Below, in pieces: positions 1 through 8,720 of a DNA stretch of 64,000 nt. The number at the start of each line of letters is the position of its first letter. Position 1 is the stretch's first letter. The notes beneath the pieces are model-generated. The model had not been told where the DNA came from. It saw nothing but the letters and a program-made list of their open reading frames with translations, and did not search any database. Made by a program: the position numbers and the translations under genes. The stretch comes from Candidatus Poribacteria bacterium (GTDB taxonomy: Bacteria > Poribacteria > WGA-4E > WGA-3G), in assembly GCA_009841255.1 (NCBI GenBank), contig VXMD01000073.1, forward strand, positions 27,291-91,290, written 5' to 3'.

Positions 1-182
1 TGTTAATCGTAAGCCTCACCAAAGGTTTGACGACAGGAGACCGAGCGCGTTTCGCATTATCTTATCCATCCTAAAACCTGATTCAGACAGTATAAACTTA
101 AAGGAAGGGGAAGCAAATACATACTCAATAGGTAAGCGATTAATTGCGTGATTAACTATGCAACATAAGAAGTAGGACCCAC

Positions 183-1487
183 ATGTCAGAAAAAAACATT
201 TCAGGTATCACTAAGATAGCAGTCAAGGGTTTTAAGTCGATAGCGGAGGCGTGTGAGATTGACATCCGTCCGTTGACGATCCTTGCTGGTGCAAACAGTT
301 CTGGGAAATCCAGTATTATGCAACCGCTTTTGATGCTGAAGCAGACGCTGGAGGCACCCTATGACCCGGGCGCACTGTTACTCGATGGCCCGAACGTGCA
401 ATTCACCGAAGCAGAACAATTCCTATCCAAATTAACCGCTGAAAAGAGGACAGATCGTTTTCAGATAGAGATTAAAACCCGTGATTCCGATTTCGCTTAT
501 TCGGTGAAGACAGCTCTTAAAAAGGAACAGATGGGGTTCAAAATTGTTAAAATGAAAGTTGAAGCACAACAAAGAACCAAACAAATACCTTTCAAACGTT
601 TTACTCTATATCCTGAAATGTCAACTGAAGAAATCAGGGCATTAGGGGACCAAGGTCCAACACGTAGTGATTTTAAAGCAGTGAAGCGTTCCCGCTGTTT
701 TTTGTGTTTTGAATCTCAAGAAAGTGATCGTCTTTTCAACGTCACCTACAGCCTTGTTGAATCTTACCTTTTCGATAGCATTCATCTCCCCGGATTACGG
801 GGCAATCCAGAACGCACGTACAAACTCACCAGCACCGGTCCTTTGTATCCTGGAACGTTTGAATATTACACTGCGAGCATCGTTCACGAGTGGCAGGAGA
901 CGAAAGATGAACGCCTGAAGATGGTCGCCGATGCTCTCCACATCCTTGGTTTAACAGGACATGTCTGCACCAAAAAGATCGGTGATGTCGGCATTGAACT
1001 TCAGGTCGGTCGTTCTCTACATGACGGAACTGAGAACACCGATATGGTCAACATCGCCGATGTGGGATTTGGAGTATCCCAAGTCTTACCGGTTATAGTG
1101 GCACTGACTGCCGCGGAACCCGGGCGACTGGTCTATCTCGAACAACCCGAACTGCACCTTCATCCCCGCGCACAGGTCGCGTTAGCGCAAGTGTTGGCAG
1201 ATGCGGCAAAACGAGGTGTGCGCGTTGTCGCTGAGACGCATAGTTCGCTTGTGCTTTTGGCGGTCCAAACGCTTATTGCAGAAGGAGACCTCTCGCCGGA
1301 GTTAGTCAAGCTGCACTGGTTTACACGGCGGGAGGATGGTGTGACCGAAGTCAACAGTGCCGACTTAGACGAGGCGGGGACTTACGGAGAGTGGCCCGAA
1401 GATTTTGCAGATGTCAGTCTCCACGCACAGAGCCGTTTTCTTGATGCCGTAGATAATGTTAGATTCGGTGACAAGGAGGCTTCGTGA
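183..1487 (+). CDS. SMC/OLD-type AAA ATPase, first gene of a two-gene module
   Basis: A 434-residue ABC/SMC-class ATPase of the AAA_15/DUF3696 kind. Walker A is GANSSGKSS (residues 36-44), directly after a FKSI..I.PLTIL.G strand typical of RecF/SMC-like heads. The Walker B region LVYLEQPELHLHPRAQ lies near residue 316 and the H-loop ETHSS near 350. It has no TOPRIM or HNH domain of its own. The stop overlaps the next gene by 4 bp (GTGA), and that gene encodes a PIN-like protein, so the two probably act together. ATPases of this class act as sensors or regulators in OLD, PARIS and Septu defence systems; that role here is inference. The start ATG follows a weak AGGA. Confidence 0.85.
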   Translation: MSEKNISGITKIAVKGFKSIAEACEIDIRPLTILAGANSSGKSSIMQPLLMLKQTLEAPYDPGALLLDGPNVQFTEAEQFLSKLTAEKRTDRFQIEIKTRDSDFAYSVKTALKKEQMGFKIVKMKVEAQQRTKQIPFKRFTLYPEMSTEEIRALGDQGPTRSDFKAVKRSRCFLCFESQESDRLFNVTYSLVESYLFDSIHLPGLRGNPERTYKLTSTGPLYPGTFEYYTASIVHEWQETKDERLKMVADALHILGLTGHVCTKKIGDVGIELQVGRSLHDGTENTDMVNIADVGFGVSQVLPVIVALTAAEPGRLVYLEQPELHLHPRAQVALAQVLADAAKRGVRVVAETHSSLVLLAVQTLIAEGDLSPELVKLHWFTRREDGVTEVNSADLDEAGTYGEWPEDFADVSLHAQSRFLDAVDNVRFGDKEAS

Positions 1488-2017
1488 GATCAAGAAATTC
1501 AAAACGATTGGTGATTGACACAGATGTTGCCCAAGTTTCTGGGGACGAAGACGCGACAGATCCACGAGCTATTCATTGTCGTGATTTCCTAAAGGAAGTG
1601 AGGTCTCAAGATCATAGAGTGGTGATGACAAGAGAAATCAGCGATGAGTGGAAAAGACATCAATCTCGCTTTGCCCTTGAGTGGCGGGTATCAATGGATG
1701 CGCGCAGAAAAATAGAGCGCATCAATCCCCCAGAAGATGAGGAACTTCAAGACAAGGTCACAAATACAGCAAGCTATCAAAATGAACTTGAAGCGATGGA
1801 AAAAGATTTTCATCTTCTCCATGCAGCACTCGCAACCGATCAGACCGTCATTTCGCTTGATGAAACCATCCGCTGGCTTTTCAAACGAGCCTCTCAACAG
1901 GTTGGCGAAATCCGAAATATTATCTGGGTAAATCCAGACAGAACAGCAGAAGAACACCCTATCGTTTGGCTTCAAAACGGCGCACCGCCCGAAGCACATC
2001 GTCGCCTTTCCGCGTAA
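1484..2017 (+). CDS. PIN-like nuclease-fold protein coupled to the ATPase
   Basis: A 177-residue protein starting at GTG, which overlaps the ATPase stop by 4 bp. A good AAGGAGG lies about 5 nt upstream, inside the ATPase gene. The N-terminus VIDTDV (D12, D14), acidic residues E51 and E55 in TREISDEW, and the later strand TDQTVISLDE (D119, D126) follow the order of acidic residues in PIN-domain ribonucleases, where four carboxylates bind Mg/Mn. A helical insertion (residues about 60-105) separates the halves, so it is larger than a VapC toxin. I infer a metal-dependent nuclease or toxin controlled by the ATPase. The fold assignment is by eye only. Confidence 0.7.
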   Translation: MRSRNSKRLVIDTDVAQVSGDEDATDPRAIHCRDFLKEVRSQDHRVVMTREISDEWKRHQSRFALEWRVSMDARRKIERINPPEDEELQDKVTNTASYQNELEAMEKDFHLLHAALATDQTVISLDETIRWLFKRASQQVGEIRNIIWVNPDRTAEEHPIVWLQNGAPPEAHRRLSA

Positions 2018-2043
2018 TCCGTGACAATCCGCGATTCAGACAA

Positions 2044-2916
2044 TTACCCTCGCCAATTAAGGTCGATACTGGTGTAGCCGTGCGTGTATTGGTGGAATTG
2101 CGGCGGTAAGTCTGCCAAGAACTGCCTCCCTTCATCTGGAATCTCCCACGGAATATCGATGTGGTGATCCCGTCTCCGAAAACCGACCCCACACGACAAC
2201 CGAATTTCATCAATCTGGTTCGGGAACGCACCGTGATACGTCCGATGCGCGAATACAATCATGTCCCCCGGATTCGTGAAAAGTGGCACCAGCCCCGGAA
2301 TATCAAACCCGACATAAGGTTTTTCCTCTTCTCCAATCTTATAGAAGGAGCGTTTGTCCGCCGTCAGGTTAAAGCCTTCGGGTCCCTCCCAATTTTCGAC
2401 GTGAGAATCCTCAATGACGCATAATCCGCCGTGTTCGGGACGAGAACCCGTCAGGTAAAACCATTTACCTGAAGGCCAGAGTCCGCGGTTCAGGACATCT
2501 CCTGAATTTTTCGGCGTATCCGTTGAGAATCCGCACCAGTCGGTGTGCCATGCAACGGGCTGAGACCCGGGCATTCGAATAATAGCGGCAGATCGGTGGA
2601 CGGTCAACTCCTGTGCCCCGATGAGATGCCGATGGATTTTCATAAAGGGTTCATATCCCATCAGTTGCCAAGCTCCGGGTCCAGACTCAATCCACGCGTG
2701 TCGAGTGCTGCTCTGTCCAAGCTCCAATTCTCTTTCCGGATCCGTGCCATCGAAGACCGCTTGTTTGACACTTTCGACCAAGTCAGGCGGTAAGACATCC
2801 TTGATAATCGCAAAGCCGTGCGCCTCAACGCATTCGGACATGAGCGAAAGTTGATCGGTTTCAAACTCGTAGGTGTAGCCGAGTTCAGGTTTTTGAATCT
2901 CCAAATATTCTTTCAT
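2044..2916 (-). CDS. Phytanoyl-CoA dioxygenase (PhyH) family protein
   Basis: A 290-residue Fe(II)/2-oxoglutarate dioxygenase of the PhyH family. The iron-binding HxD is H124-T-D126 (AWHTDW), the distal histidine is H228 (YHGAFPN), and the 2OG-binding arginine is probably R239 (DEIRLS). The PGSQ and EHGGLCVIEDSH segments are also typical. The substrate cannot be read from sequence; PhyH enzymes hydroxylate acyl-CoAs, amino acids, ectoine and small metabolites. It is divergent from the next PhyH gene across a 360-bp gap and convergent with the PIN-like gene, 26 bp away. Confidence 0.85.
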   Translation of the reverse strand: MKEYLEIQKPELGYTYEFETDQLSLMSECVEAHGFAIIKDVLPPDLVESVKQAVFDGTDPERELELGQSSTRHAWIESGPGAWQLMGYEPFMKIHRHLIGAQELTVHRSAAIIRMPGSQPVAWHTDWCGFSTDTPKNSGDVLNRGLWPSGKWFYLTGSRPEHGGLCVIEDSHVENWEGPEGFNLTADKRSFYKIGEEEKPYVGFDIPGLVPLFTNPGDMIVFAHRTYHGAFPNQIDEIRLSCGVGFRRRDHHIDIPWEIPDEGRQFLADLPPQFHQYTHGYTSIDLNWRG

Positions 2917-3276
2917 AAGTGATACCCCAACTGTTTCGTCAGATCTTGCTGTCCAATATAAACGCCGAGTGAGGTGATTTTAGCAGGGATTCGCTGTTGC
3001 GTCAACGGCATTTTTTTGCATGAGAATAAGGATATAAACATACCGCCCCTATGGGGCTGGAGAATGTAGAACGAAACGCCCGGACTCAATAAACTATGTA
3101 CTTGCACTAATTGCCAACTTTTGTTAAAATAGTTTACTAATCTTTAAACGACTTCATGAGGCAGAGCTAGTAATGTAAGTTCTATCAATTACGCCATAAA
3201 AATTATTTAAAAACAGACAAGCACTTTTTCAACTTGGAGCGCGACGGATTAAACCGTCCCGATTCGGAGGAAAATA
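2917..3276. other. Divergent intergenic region between two PhyH genes
   Basis: A 360-bp AT-rich gap between divergent genes, so it should contain both promoters. I see no convincing -35/-10 pair. The short hairpin GCCCC-TAT-GGGGC lies at 3045-3057; the same 5-bp stem recurs at 60247-60259. A clear GGAGG (3266-3270) serves the rightward gene. No tRNA or small ORF is evident. Confidence 0.5.
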
Positions 3277-4179
3277 ATGGCAAAGACCGTTTTTTTGGGA
3301 GACCATGAACTGACTTTCCCCGGTCCACATCTCGGTGTGCTTCGGGACTGCAACGCTGTACTTGATTCAGCAGAAGGCTTGCACGAACAGATAGCGGAAG
3401 ACGGGTATCTCCTCGTTCGCGGCTTAATCGATAAAGAGAAAATTGTTGCGGGGCGTCGGGCTATCCTTGAATACGCCAACGGCAACGGAAAAGACGAGGT
3501 CTTCAAATCTGACACCGACATAATGGAAGCAATCGCCGGTGAGGGGAGCCCTGGACGAACGATGGGCACGCCTGCTGTTACACACCATCCAGACGTGCAG
3601 GCGGTTTTGGAGGGTGATGAACTTTTCAGGTTTTTCCGAACCTTCTTCAGCGGCGATACTCGCACCTTCGATTATAAGTGGCTACGGTTCGTCCGTCCTG
3701 ATGGCTGGTCGGGACCCCATTTCGATTTCGTCTATATGGGGAGGGGTTCAGAGCAGTTGCATACCTGTTGGGTGCCGTTCGGTAATGTCCCAGCAACGAT
3801 GGGAACATTGACTGTGCTGGTCGGGTCGCATAACCTCCCCAGCTTCGCTCGGATTCGGGACACCTACGGCAAAACAGATGTTGATAGGGACGGTACCCCT
3901 GGGCATTTCGGGCGCGTTCCGATGGAGATCAGTGAAAAATACGGGGGTGCGTGGCAGACAGCGGATTTCGAGATGGGGGATGTCATCATCTTCACGATGC
4001 ACACGATGCACACCTCTACGAAGAATCTCTCCGACAGATGGCGAATCAGTTGTGACATCCGTTTCCAACCCGCCGAGGATCCGATTGATGAGCGATGGGT
4101 CGGCAAAAACCCGATCTCTCATACGGGTAGTCAGCAGATTTCGTTTGAGGAAGCAAAGAAACAGTGGGGATTGGATTAA
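3277..4179 (+). CDS. Phytanoyl-CoA dioxygenase (PhyH) family protein
   Basis: A 300-residue PhyH-type Fe(II)/2OG oxygenase. HxD is H148-F-D150 (GPHFDF); the distal His is H242 or H245 in FTMHTMHTS, and R256 (RWRIS) is the likely 2OG arginine. GGAGG sits 6 nt before the ATG. The last four bases overlap the end of the convergent aminotransferase gene. It is clearly diverged from the neighbouring PhyH gene at 2044-2916, so they are not a recent duplication. Substrate unknown. Confidence 0.85.
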   Translation: MAKTVFLGDHELTFPGPHLGVLRDCNAVLDSAEGLHEQIAEDGYLLVRGLIDKEKIVAGRRAILEYANGNGKDEVFKSDTDIMEAIAGEGSPGRTMGTPAVTHHPDVQAVLEGDELFRFFRTFFSGDTRTFDYKWLRFVRPDGWSGPHFDFVYMGRGSEQLHTCWVPFGNVPATMGTLTVLVGSHNLPSFARIRDTYGKTDVDRDGTPGHFGRVPMEISEKYGGAWQTADFEMGDVIIFTMHTMHTSTKNLSDRWRISCDIRFQPAEDPIDERWVGKNPISHTGSQQISFEEAKKQWGLD

Positions 4180-5351
4180 CCGAATAGCGCTCGTCGGATC
4201 TGACGCACTGCCTGACGAATCCGATCCTCGTTCTCTACAAGCGCAATACGGATATAGCCCTCGCCGTTGTGCCCGAATCCCGCGCCGGGAGAAACACAGA
4301 CCTCCGCCTCGCTGAGAAGTTTCATGGCGAATTCCATGGAGCCGAGGTGCTTCCACGCTTCAGGAATCGGTGCCCAGACGAACATTGAAGCTTGCGGTTT
4401 TGGAACCTTCCATCCGATCCTGTTTAGACCATCAACAAGCACATCACGACGTTTTTGGTAGACGGCAGCATTTTCCATCACCGTATCCTCGGGGGTGCGC
4501 AGTGCCATAATCGCGGCGACTTGGATCGGTGCGAAAATGCCATAATCGTAATACCCTTTAATCCGAGCGAGTGCCTCAATAATCTCGCGATTTCCAGCGG
4601 CAAATCCACACCGCCAGCCCGCCATATTGTAGGATTTAGACAGAGAGATAAATTCGATACCGATATCCTTGGCGCCCTTTGCCTGCAAGAGGCTTGGTGC
4701 CTTATAGCCATCAAAAACAATGTTCGCATACGCCAAATCGTGGATTACGACGATCTCTTGACGTTTCGCGAATGCGACGATCTCTTCAAAGAACCCGAGA
4801 TCAACAACGGCACCCGTTGGGTTGTGCGGAAAACTTAAGATCAACACCTTGGGTCTGGGCCAAATGTCCCGTGTGATTTCGGTAAGCGAGGGGATGAAAT
4901 CGTTCTCTTCCGTCAAGGGTATACTCACAACACTTCCACCGGCGAGCACAATGCTGTACATGTGAATGGGAAAGGTTGGATTCGGGACCATCGCTAAGTC
5001 ACCATTATCAATCAAAGCTAAAGCGAGGTGTCCGAGTCCCTCTTTTGTACCAATAACAGCGATTGCTTCCTCATTCGGATCAATATCAACACCGAACCGG
5101 CGTTCATAATGCCAACTGACTTCCCTGCGCAGGTTGTAGATGCCGCGCGAAACGGAATAGCGGTGATTTCTGGGTTCTTGTGCCGCCTCCGTCAATTTAT
5201 CAATAATAGGTTGTGGCGTCGGTTGATTCGGATTGCCCATCGCCAAATCAATAATATCAATGCCTTGCTGTCGACGTTCATGCGTTAACTGTCTAAGCTT
5301 GCCGAACATGTAGGGCGGGAGTCGATTTAAACGTTTAGAAAATATATTCAT
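4176..5351 (-). CDS. PLP-dependent aminotransferase, class I/II (AlaC/DapL-like)
   Basis: A 391-residue fold-type I aminotransferase. The N-terminus DLAMGNPNQPTP and the HRYS..RGIYNLRR segment resemble the AlaC alanine aminotransferase and LL-diaminopimelate aminotransferase group. The PLP lysine is in SLSKSYNMAG (about residue 237), with SFPHNPTG upstream. It probably interconverts pyruvate/alanine or another 2-oxo acid pair; exact specificity is not readable. The start codon lies directly after the 3' end of a dispersed intergenic repeat (5352-5437, same strand), which appears to supply its ribosome-binding region (AAGG 12 nt before the ATG). Confidence 0.85.
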   Translation of the reverse strand: MNIFSKRLNRLPPYMFGKLRQLTHERRQQGIDIIDLAMGNPNQPTPQPIIDKLTEAAQEPRNHRYSVSRGIYNLRREVSWHYERRFGVDIDPNEEAIAVIGTKEGLGHLALALIDNGDLAMVPNPTFPIHMYSIVLAGGSVVSIPLTEENDFIPSLTEITRDIWPRPKVLILSFPHNPTGAVVDLGFFEEIVAFAKRQEIVVIHDLAYANIVFDGYKAPSLLQAKGAKDIGIEFISLSKSYNMAGWRCGFAAGNREIIEALARIKGYYDYGIFAPIQVAAIMALRTPEDTVMENAAVYQKRRDVLVDGLNRIGWKVPKPQASMFVWAPIPEAWKHLGSMEFAMKLLSEAEVCVSPGAGFGHNGEGYIRIALVENEDRIRQAVRQIRRALFG

Positions 5352-5437
5352 CTTTTAATTTTTCCTTGCGGATAAACAAAGCGGTTTGTGTTTTGACGGT
5401 TTGCGTGTTCGAGCCGCCCTCCATTTCATTACGGGCT
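5352..5437 (-). repeat. Dispersed intergenic repeat A, copy 1
   Basis: On the minus strand the element reads AGCCCGTAATGAAATGG at its 5' end and CCGCAAGGAAAAATTAAAA at its 3' end, followed at once by G and the aminotransferase ATG. The same two conserved ends, with variable middles, recur at 15079-15202 (-), 40027-40174 (+), 48222-48349 (+), 49256-49358 (+) and 49359-49468 (+), with partial copies elsewhere. Confidence 0.7.
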
Positions 5438-5509
5438 TGACGTCCAGTTTTAGAAAAGAGTGATAGAATGGAGTCCAGAACAGAAACCCCATAGAGTAAA
5501 AAATATGTT

Positions 5510-6934
5510 TTATTTTTCGTGCTGCCAATACGTGCGTAACCGGTCGCCCCAATTCGATATAACCTGCTTCGGACTCGGATGCACGATTTGTTGCCGATGG
5601 AGTCTCGCTTCTTGGGCGAATAGTTTGTTTTTGCACATCTTAACGACTTCGTTGTAAGTTGGGTTTCCTACTAAGTTTTGCATCTCCCCAAGATCATTGT
5701 GCCGATCAAACAACTGTGCAAACCCGAGTTGTTCGACATTTGGTCCAGGAGGACGGAAGTTCTCTATTGCTGTCGGTTTGTATTCTGTAACGTATTTATA
5801 CCGATCCGTGACAATTGCGCGTCCCCAGTAATTACTCTCTATGTAGGCGTAATCTCGCCAAGGGACATCTTTCCCCTCCGCAAACGGACGCACACTCGAT
5901 CCCTGTACCCCGTCAGGCACGTCAATACCAGCATAATCGCAGACGGTCGGGAATAGATCAACACCAGAGACGAAGTGCGTTTCGTCAAACCGATCCTTCT
6001 CTATAGGAATGTCTTCTCCCAAGCACGCGACGATGAACGGCACTTTCACGCTCTCTTCGTAAAGCGTGAATTTCTGGAACATCTGGTGGCTACCGCACGC
6101 CTCCCCATGGTCGGCACTGAAGATAATGAGCGTATTGTGGTGCAGGGAGGTCGCTTGCAGCAACGCGAGGACTCTGCCAATTTCTGCGTCAACCTTCTCG
6201 ATGAACCTGTAATAGTTCCATCTCAGATAGCGCCAGTGGAATTCATCCCAATCCCGTACCCCTTTAAGAATAGCGGCGTGAATGAGGGCGTCGTCGACTC
6301 TGCGGCAGACCCGATGTAACGCCGTCTCCCGTTCATCGTAATCGAAGTTTTCTGGAAGCGGCGGCAGATCCTCCTCCGAAACTATTCCCTGCTCCAGTGG
6401 ATTCGGGATACGTTTTTCCTCATGGTTGTGCAAATACTCGCACACGTCATGCGGATCGACGTAACCGATCTGGAGATAGAACGGTTCGTCGCTATCGTAG
6501 TTCGTCAAGAAATCCGCAACCGCGTGCGTAGATGCTGAATCGTAGTATGCGGCACCGCCTGCTCCGATATCCTGTTGCCCGTAATAGAGGGTCTGAAAAC
6601 TCTCGCGAACGTTCCTGCCCGGAACATGCCACTTACCGCAGTGAAATGCTTTATAACCCCCTGCATTGAGTAATTGTCCCAGATCAGGGATTTCTGGGTG
6701 CAGGTATCCACCATTAAACGGAACACCTGTTTCAGAGGTGTATAGACCTGTCGCCCAACTGGAACGAGCAGCAGCACACACTGGATCCGTACAGAACGAT
6801 CTGCGAAAGGAGGTTCCGTTCCGATGAAGTTCATCGATATTGGGTGTCCGAAGAAACGGGTTTCCGTAAGCCGAAATCGCATCCCACGAGTGTTGATCGG
6901 TGTTAATAAAAAGAATATTGGGACGTTCGTTCAT
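5510..6934 (-). CDS. Type I sulfatase (formylglycine, CxAxR type)
   Basis: A 474-residue arylsulfatase-family hydrolase. The modification motif is C53-A-A-A-R57 (DPVCAAAR); the cysteine would be converted to formylglycine, and the Ala form suits an anaerobic-type sulfatase-maturating enzyme. Metal ligands are visible in FINTDQH and FSADHGEACG. It likely removes sulfate esters from glycans. No signal peptide is seen, so it may be cytoplasmic. Its ATG overlaps the stop of the preceding unknown gene by 4 bp, the third gene of an operon with endonuclease V. No maturation enzyme gene is in the window. Confidence 0.9.
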   Translation of the reverse strand: MNERPNILFINTDQHSWDAISAYGNPFLRTPNIDELHRNGTSFRRSFCTDPVCAAARSSWATGLYTSETGVPFNGGYLHPEIPDLGQLLNAGGYKAFHCGKWHVPGRNVRESFQTLYYGQQDIGAGGAAYYDSASTHAVADFLTNYDSDEPFYLQIGYVDPHDVCEYLHNHEEKRIPNPLEQGIVSEEDLPPLPENFDYDERETALHRVCRRVDDALIHAAILKGVRDWDEFHWRYLRWNYYRFIEKVDAEIGRVLALLQATSLHHNTLIIFSADHGEACGSHQMFQKFTLYEESVKVPFIVACLGEDIPIEKDRFDETHFVSGVDLFPTVCDYAGIDVPDGVQGSSVRPFAEGKDVPWRDYAYIESNYWGRAIVTDRYKYVTEYKPTAIENFRPPGPNVEQLGFAQLFDRHNDLGEMQNLVGNPTYNEVVKMCKNKLFAQEARLHRQQIVHPSPKQVISNWGDRLRTYWQHEK

Positions 6935-7722
6935 ACACAGTCTCCCATCTTCTCTTTTAGCACCAACGTCTCGAAAAAGGTTGAAACGATAGCGATATTT
7001 CCGTATGCATCAAGCCACCAATACGAAGGCAAAAGCCCAGCACCATAAAGATAATAACCGTCAAGCGGAATAGGGGTCTGTATTGACGCAAGGAAGCCGA
7101 GTTTACTTTTTCCTCTAAGTTGCTCAAGGTCTTCGAGCACAGCAATACCTATTCCATCGCCTGAGGCTTGAATTGTTCGGGCAAGCGCGGGAATCACATC
7201 GAAGAGTGCCCAATTGCATGTTAATTTGACGGATGCGTCCACTCTTCCTGCAGCGATTTCAGTATCATTGATGCACAACCGCACCTCTGAATCTGAGGTG
7301 AGATAGCCAGCACACACTAATTGGGAGTATTCATCGTCGGCACTGTTTCGGGCATCAACGCTCCAATTCCCGCGAAGCGGACGATGGTTTTCATCACCGC
7401 AACAGAATCGCATTTGCAGATTCTCGCCGCTTGTTGTATTTTCATATGTGACAGAATAGCACCATAGATTATTGTTTTTGCTGCGTTCGATGATAGCCGT
7501 TCCGATGCTCAGAGTCTCCGTATTCCCTCCTCTGTGATAACCACGCCAGTAATTCGGTAGCACATTGTAAACATGTGTGATCGTTTGGGCCGCCCGGGTG
7601 TCGTGCGCGCCAACTTCCGGATCATATCCGCGAAGCGTTCCGATTAATTCTTGTGCAAATTGGGGGTTTTGGGCACCGTAATTGTAGTCGAAGGACCAGT
7701 GCAGCGAATTGCTATCATTCAT
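6931..7722 (-). CDS. Protein of unknown function between nfi and a sulfatase
   Basis: A 263-residue protein I do not recognise. It has no signal peptide or membrane segment and is rich in Trp, Tyr and Asn. The N-terminal half has NYWRGYHRGGNTETLSIG; the middle has cysteines in RFCCGDENHRP, LVCAGYL and RLCINDT. The mix looks like a soluble beta-rich fold, possibly carbohydrate-related, but that is only an impression. It overlaps both neighbours by 4 bp, so its translation is coupled to endonuclease V and to the sulfatase. Confidence 0.75.
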   Translation of the reverse strand: MNDSNSLHWSFDYNYGAQNPQFAQELIGTLRGYDPEVGAHDTRAAQTITHVYNVLPNYWRGYHRGGNTETLSIGTAIIERSKNNNLWCYSVTYENTTSGENLQMRFCCGDENHRPLRGNWSVDARNSADDEYSQLVCAGYLTSDSEVRLCINDTEIAAGRVDASVKLTCNWALFDVIPALARTIQASGDGIGIAVLEDLEQLRGKSKLGFLASIQTPIPLDGYYLYGAGLLPSYWWLDAYGNIAIVSTFFETLVLKEKMGDCV

Positions 7723-8408
7723 GGTATTGGAACCATTAGCGTATTTTGGGGGACTTTACCGGATGCAGCGTTATGTGCATAACGGGTCGTCTCGGGTAAT
7801 CGGTAGCCTCGACAACACGCGAGCGTCCATGTGCGTGCTGAATCCAAAGAAATTCGGTGTCCTATAGATATGTACACCACCTGAACGTTTTTACGCGTGC
7901 GGACGACCACACCGATCACCTCGTCTTTATCCATCAGGTAAGTGTAAGATCCCTGTTCCGATTCGGGTTCCTGGTATCGTCCCCAAAGCCGGGATTTTGC
8001 GCATCCAATCGCCGGTTTATCCAAAACCAGTCCCAAATGCGATGCGAGCCCAAACCGCCTTGGGTGTGCGATCCCTTGTCCGTCGACTATCACCAGATCG
8101 GGTTCGGTTTGTAACTGCGTGAATGCTGTCAATAGGGGCGGGATTTCCCGAAAGGATAACAACCCCGGTATATAAGGAAAACGAACAGGGCTTTCAGTAA
8201 CCACGCTATCTACCACCTGCAACTCGGGAAAACTGAGGACGACCACGGATGCGCGTGCGATGTCCTTCTTGAATCCGATATCTGCCCCAGCAACGGTGCT
8301 GATTTTCCCAAACCGGTCTGTTCCAACCACCTGCGTGCGGAGTTCGTTTTGGAGCTGCCGCGCTTCTTCAGGTGTAACATCCCACGAATGGAGGTTGCGA
8401 TACTGCAT
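7719..8408 (-). CDS. nfi: Endonuclease V (deoxyinosine 3'-endonuclease)
   Basis: A 229-residue endonuclease V, which nicks DNA (or RNA) near deoxyinosine in deaminated-base repair. Family signatures are VAGADIGF (first catalytic Asp), the wedge YIPGLLSFREIP, and VDGQGIAHPRRFGLASHLG carrying the second Asp and substrate-contact residues. Length matches the family (about 220-230). It is the first gene of a three-gene minus-strand operon, overlapping the next gene by 4 bp. Its company, an unknown protein and a sulfatase, is unusual for a repair enzyme. Confidence 0.92.
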   Translation of the reverse strand: MQYRNLHSWDVTPEEARQLQNELRTQVVGTDRFGKISTVAGADIGFKKDIARASVVVLSFPELQVVDSVVTESPVRFPYIPGLLSFREIPPLLTAFTQLQTEPDLVIVDGQGIAHPRRFGLASHLGLVLDKPAIGCAKSRLWGRYQEPESEQGSYTYLMDKDEVIGVVVRTRKNVQVVYISIGHRISLDSARTWTLACCRGYRLPETTRYAHNAASGKVPQNTLMVPIP

Positions 8409-8567
8409 AACTGCCGCTGTTCGTTTTCAATGTAAACGTCGTCGTGTTTTACAATGTCTCAGGCACAAAGCGGGCACGGTAGTAAACCCTCCGCGGATGC
8501 TCATAACATGATAACACAAAACACTTCGATTGTCAAGCCTTTTCGGCGTAGTTTATGAGTCTAATGA

Positions 8568-8720
8568 TTATTTCTTTTGCCTCGTCTCTTTGACTTCAAC
8601 GGCACCGGGCTTCGTGATATGCCGGATGCCCGCGAAGAAGGCAGAAAGGACTAAGTAGCCACCACCGATACCGATGAGAGCACCCAAACTGCCGATAATA
8701 AATTCTATTCCGTTGAACAT
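8568..8720 (-). CDS. Small single-span membrane protein (50 aa)
   Basis: A 50-codon ORF preceded by a strong GAGGAG (8729-8734) 8 nt before its ATG. Residues about 5-31 form a glycine-rich hydrophobic segment (EFIIGSLGALIGIGGGYLV), followed by a basic tail ending in RQKK. That layout suggests a single-span, inner-membrane small protein with a cytoplasmic C-terminus. Two inverted repeats lie 30-75 bp upstream. I do not recognise a family; OadG-like small subunits look similar in layout but no specific match can be claimed. Confidence 0.6.
   Translation of the reverse strand: MFNGIEFIIGSLGALIGIGGGYLVLSAFFAGIRHITKPGAVEVKETRQKK

Noticed and set aside
5355..5636. 93-codon minus-strand ORF after the sulfatase stop region
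   Set aside because: It overlaps the 3' end of the sulfatase gene in another frame and continues into repeat A; no RBS.
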